Shown here piece by piece: positions 22,222 through 24,314 of a stretch of DNA of 24,314 nt. A model generated the notes under the pieces. It was not told the DNA's origin and searched no databases. It was given only the letters and a program-made list of their open reading frames with translations. The stretch spans positions 1 to 24,314 of the forward strand of contig DATJIM010000190.1 in the NCBI GenBank assembly GCA_035493195.1, in the 5' to 3' direction. This stretch comes from Schlegelella_A sp035493195. Its GTDB lineage: Bacteria; Pseudomonadota; Gammaproteobacteria; Burkholderiales; Burkholderiaceae_C. Made by a program: the position numbers and the translations under genes. The number at the start of each line of letters is the position of its first letter. Positions within the stretch are counted from its first letter, which is position 1.

Positions 22222-23613
22222 ATGGATCGCCTCGCAACCTTCGCTGCGGTCGCGGCGCCTGTCCCGCGACAAGGCGTGGGGATGCGGTTGTCGGAGCTGA
22301 TCGGCTCGCTCAGCCACGCGCTCGATCTCACCGAAGGCCAGCCCAAGGGCCACTGCGTTCGCGCGTGCTGGATCGGCAGCCACGTCGGCGCCGCGATCGG
22401 CCTCGGCGCCGCCGAGCTGCGCGACCTCTACTACACGCTGCTGCTCAAGGACCTCGGCTGCAGCAGCAACGCGGCGCGCATCTGCGAGCTCTACCTCACC
22501 GACGACCTCGCGTTCAAGCGCGGCTACAAGACGGTCGGCGACGGCCTGCCCGAGGTGCTCGGCTTCGTCTTCGCGCACACCGGGCTCCGCGCCGGGCTCG
22601 CGGCACGGCTGCGCGCGGTCGCCAACATCCTGCGCAACGGCAAGAAGATCACCGACGACCTGATCCAGACGCGCTGCACTCGCGGCGCCGCGATCGCGCG
22701 GCGGCTGCGCTTCGGCGACGCCGTCGCCGCCGGCATCGCGAGCCTCGACGAGCACTGGAACGGCAGCGGCCGCCCGGAAGGCCTCGCCGGCCAAGCGATT
22801 CCGCTCAGTGCGCGGATCGCGCTGCTGGCGCAGGTGGTCGACGTCTTCCACACCCTCGGCGGCCGCGACGCGGCGCTGCGCGAAGCGCGCAAGCGCGCGG
22901 GCAGCTGGTTCGACCCCGCGCTCGTGCGCGCGATCGAGCACGTCGGCAGCGACGACGCCTTCTGGCGGACGCTTGCCTCGGCCGACGTCGAGCGCGCCGT
23001 GTTCGCGATGGAGCCCGGCGCCGGCGAGGTCGTCGTCGACGACGACTACCTCGACGACATCGCGGCCGCGTTCGGCGAGGTCGTCGACAGCAAGAGCCCG
23101 TACACGAGCGGCCACAGCGAGCGCGTCGCACGGATCGCCGACACGCTCGCCGAGCGGCTCGGCATCGCGGTCGCGCGCCGCCGCTGGCTCAAGCGCGGCG
23201 CGCTGCTGCACGACGTCGGCAAGCTCGGCGTCAGCAACGCGATCCTCGACAAGCCCGGGCCGCTCGACGACGACGAGTGGGCGTGCATGCGCCAGCATGC
23301 GGCGCACACCGAGGCGATCCTCGGCCGCATCGGCGCGTTCACCGAGCTCGCTCGTGTCGCCGGCGCGCACCACGAACGGCTCGACGGCGCCGGCTACCCG
23401 CGCGGCCTCGCCGGCGACGCGATCGCGCTCGAGACGCGCATCATCACGACCGCCGACGTCTTCGACGCCATCTCGGCCGACCGGCCGTACCGCGCCGCAG
23501 TGCCGATCCCGCAGACGCTCGCGATCATGCGCGCGTCGATCGGCACCGCCATCGACCCGCTCTGCTTCGAGGCGCTCGAGCAGATCGTCGACGCTCCACC
23601 GGCACGCGCCTGA
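22222..23613 (+). CDS. Tandem HD / HD-GYP cyclic-di-GMP phosphodiesterase-type protein
   Basis: 463 residues. The C-terminal half (about 265-463) is a complete HD-GYP domain: HSERVARIADTLAERLG, LLHDVGKLG (H330, D331), HHERLDGAGYP (H383, H384, E385, D388, GYP 391-393) and TADVFDAISADRPYR, so hydrolysis of cyclic-di-GMP is expected. The N-terminal half repeats the plan in a degenerate form: LLLKDLGCSSN has Lys76 where His is required, and HWNGSGRPEGLAG stands where HHExxDGxGYP should be, so it cannot be a standard metal site and is probably a sensor or dimer domain. No response-regulator domain is present. Start could be the ATG 22222, GTG 22186 (GTGA overlap with the previous stop), or ATG 22282 just before RLSELIGSL; none has a clear ribosome site. 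Confidence 0.88.
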   Translation: MDRLATFAAVAAPVPRQGVGMRLSELIGSLSHALDLTEGQPKGHCVRACWIGSHVGAAIGLGAAELRDLYYTLLLKDLGCSSNAARICELYLTDDLAFKRGYKTVGDGLPEVLGFVFAHTGLRAGLAARLRAVANILRNGKKITDDLIQTRCTRGAAIARRLRFGDAVAAGIASLDEHWNGSGRPEGLAGQAIPLSARIALLAQVVDVFHTLGGRDAALREARKRAGSWFDPALVRAIEHVGSDDAFWRTLASADVERAVFAMEPGAGEVVVDDDYLDDIAAAFGEVVDSKSPYTSGHSERVARIADTLAERLGIAVARRRWLKRGALLHDVGKLGVSNAILDKPGPLDDDEWACMRQHAAHTEAILGRIGAFTELARVAGAHHERLDGAGYPRGLAGDAIALETRIITTADVFDAISADRPYRAAVPIPQTLAIMRASIGTAIDPLCFEALEQIVDAPPARA

Positions 23614-23713
23614 ACCCTCCGTCATCGCCGATGGTCTCGATGCCGTCGCGCGGGCAGGTGCGTTATCGTCGATTCGCCGGCCGTGCTCCGTGCCGCCGAC
23701 CCACGACGACCGT

Positions 23714-23720
23714 AAGGAGA
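23714..23720 (+). promoter_or_regulatory. ribosome site of the second Bug receptor
   Basis: AAGGAGA ends four bases before the GTG at 23725 and decides that GTG as the start. The same core (RGGAGACNAC) occurs before the secreted hydrolase, the NHL gene and the small ORF at 7261. The gap 23614-23724 shows no convincing promoter. Confidence 0.6.
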
Positions 23721-23724
23721 CAAC

Positions 23725-24314
23725 GTGATCCAGAGACTTCGCCTTCTCGTCCTCGCCGCGTGCTCGCTGGCCGCGATCGCCGTGCCGGCGCGCGCCGCCG
23801 ACTACCCGACCCGGCCGGTGACGTGGGTGGTGCCGTATCCGCCGGCAGGAACGACCGACACGCTCGCGCGCATCGTCGCGCAGTGGCTGACCGAGAAGAT
23901 GGGGCAGTCTTTCGTGATCGAGAACAAGCCCGGCGGCGGCAACAACATCGGCGTCCAGTACGTCGTCAACTCGGCCCCCGACGGCTACACGATGCTGCTC
24001 GTCAATCCGGCCAACGGCATCAACGCGACGCTCTACAAGAACCTGACATTCAACTTCATCCGCGACATCGCTCCCGTCGCCGGGATCGTGCGAACGCCGA
24101 ACGTGATGGAGGTGACGCCCAAGCTGCCGGTGAAGACCGTCGCCGAGTTCATCGCCTACTGCAAGCAGAACCCGGGCAAGATCAACATGGCGTCGTCGGG
24201 AAGCGGCACGTCGGTGCACCTCTCGGGCGAGCTCTTCAAGTCGATGACCGGCTGCAACATGCTCCACGTCCCGTACAAGGGTGCGGGGCCGGCGCTTACC
24301 GATCTCATCGGCGG
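23725..24314 (+). CDS. Bug/TctC-family substrate-binding protein, 3' end missing
   Basis: Only the first 196 residues are in the window; the gene runs off the right edge. A signal peptide (RLRLLVLAACSLAAIAVPAR, then AADYP) leads to the family start PTRPVTWVVPYPPAGTTD, followed by VIENKPGGGNNIGVQYV, APDGYTMLLV, FIRDIAPVAG, INMASSGSGTSVHLSGELFK and HVPYKGAGPALTDLIGG. It is a periplasmic receptor for a small organic acid or related compound. Compared with the Bug receptor at 4922 it is clearly a paralogue and not a recent copy. Start is GTG at 23725 after AAGGAGA. No permease genes are visible before the edge. Confidence 0.94.
   Translation, partial: MIQRLRLLVLAACSLAAIAVPARAADYPTRPVTWVVPYPPAGTTDTLARIVAQWLTEKMGQSFVIENKPGGGNNIGVQYVVNSAPDGYTMLLVNPANGINATLYKNLTFNFIRDIAPVAGIVRTPNVMEVTPKLPVKTVAEFIAYCKQNPGKINMASSGSGTSVHLSGELFKSMTGCNMLHVPYKGAGPALTDLIG

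Noticed and set aside
20983..24267. 1094-codon open frame on the minus strand
   Set aside because: It reads antisense through HupE, the hypothetical protein, the HD-GYP gene and the Bug receptor. Its composition is Arg/Ala/Asp-rich without any family motif, as expected for a shadow frame in GC-rich DNA.
1..24314. CRISPR array, tRNA, rRNA, transposon, defence or toxin-antitoxin system
   Set aside because: I read the gaps and gene order for these and saw no regular repeats, no tRNA-like stretch, no transposase or nuclease/toxin family, and no inverted-repeat borders.

Overview
The window is very GC-rich (about 70 % by eye) and reads as chromosomal DNA of a betaproteobacterium, probably Burkholderiales or a close uncultured relative. 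The main pointers are two periplasmic receptors of the Bug/TctC type without their own membrane permease genes, a wealth of secreted proteins with Arg-rich signal peptides, many GTG starts, and conserved families common in that group (DUF899, YjbQ, host-attachment protein, HupE/UreJ, tandem HD-GYP). I see no rRNA, tRNA, CRISPR array, insertion sequence, integrase or phage gene, and no DNA-binding transcription regulator. Genes are tightly packed; no gap between genes exceeds 190 bp.

Layout. (1) 1-2250, minus strand: an ABC importer operon of the nitrate/sulfonate/taurine class, permease then ATPase then periplasmic binding protein, the last cut by the window edge. Only 19 bp away, on the plus strand, starts a mandelate-racemase-type enolase-superfamily enzyme, overlapped by a secreted histidine phosphatase. 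(2) 4116-7199: an alpha/beta hydrolase whose nucleophile serine is replaced by asparagine, a Bug receptor whose Shine-Dalgarno lies in a hairpin, and an NhaP-type Na+/H+ antiporter. (3) 7261-10747: a hybrid sensor kinase coupled to a GrdB-like protein with a CxxC, then a small secreted Pro-rich protein. (4) 10765-11856, minus: YjbQ and a host-attachment-family protein, divergent from an aspartoacylase-type deacylase at 11925. (5) 13007-16182: a DUF899 protein, a 75-residue protein, and a 720-residue secreted hydrolase. (6) 15901-17675, minus: a RibD-C/dihydrofolate-reductase-like protein overlapping a ChaN-type lipoprotein, whose reading frame runs 282 bp antisense into the end of the secreted hydrolase. 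(7) 17709-21454, plus: an RNase Z-like metallo-hydrolase, a secreted NHL beta-propeller protein and a HupE/UreJ membrane protein. (8) 21593-24314, plus: a conserved hypothetical protein, a tandem HD/HD-GYP phosphodiesterase, and a second Bug receptor cut by the right edge.

How they work together. The best supported units are the ABC importer with the divergent enolase (uptake and conversion of an unidentified organic acid is the natural reading), the kinase/GrdB-like pair (11 bp apart), the DHFR-like/ChaN pair (4 bp overlap), the NHL/HupE pair (31 bp overlap) and the hypothetical/HD-GYP pair (abutting or GTGA overlap). The rest looks like ordinary accessory metabolism and envelope biology. 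I did not find a convincing new multi-gene system; the more interesting points are single-gene oddities: the Ser-to-Asn hydrolase, an in-frame 20-codon ORF with a strong ribosome site before the kinase, the GrdB-like gene beside a sensor kinase, the antisense tail of ChaN, and the ribosome-site hairpin.
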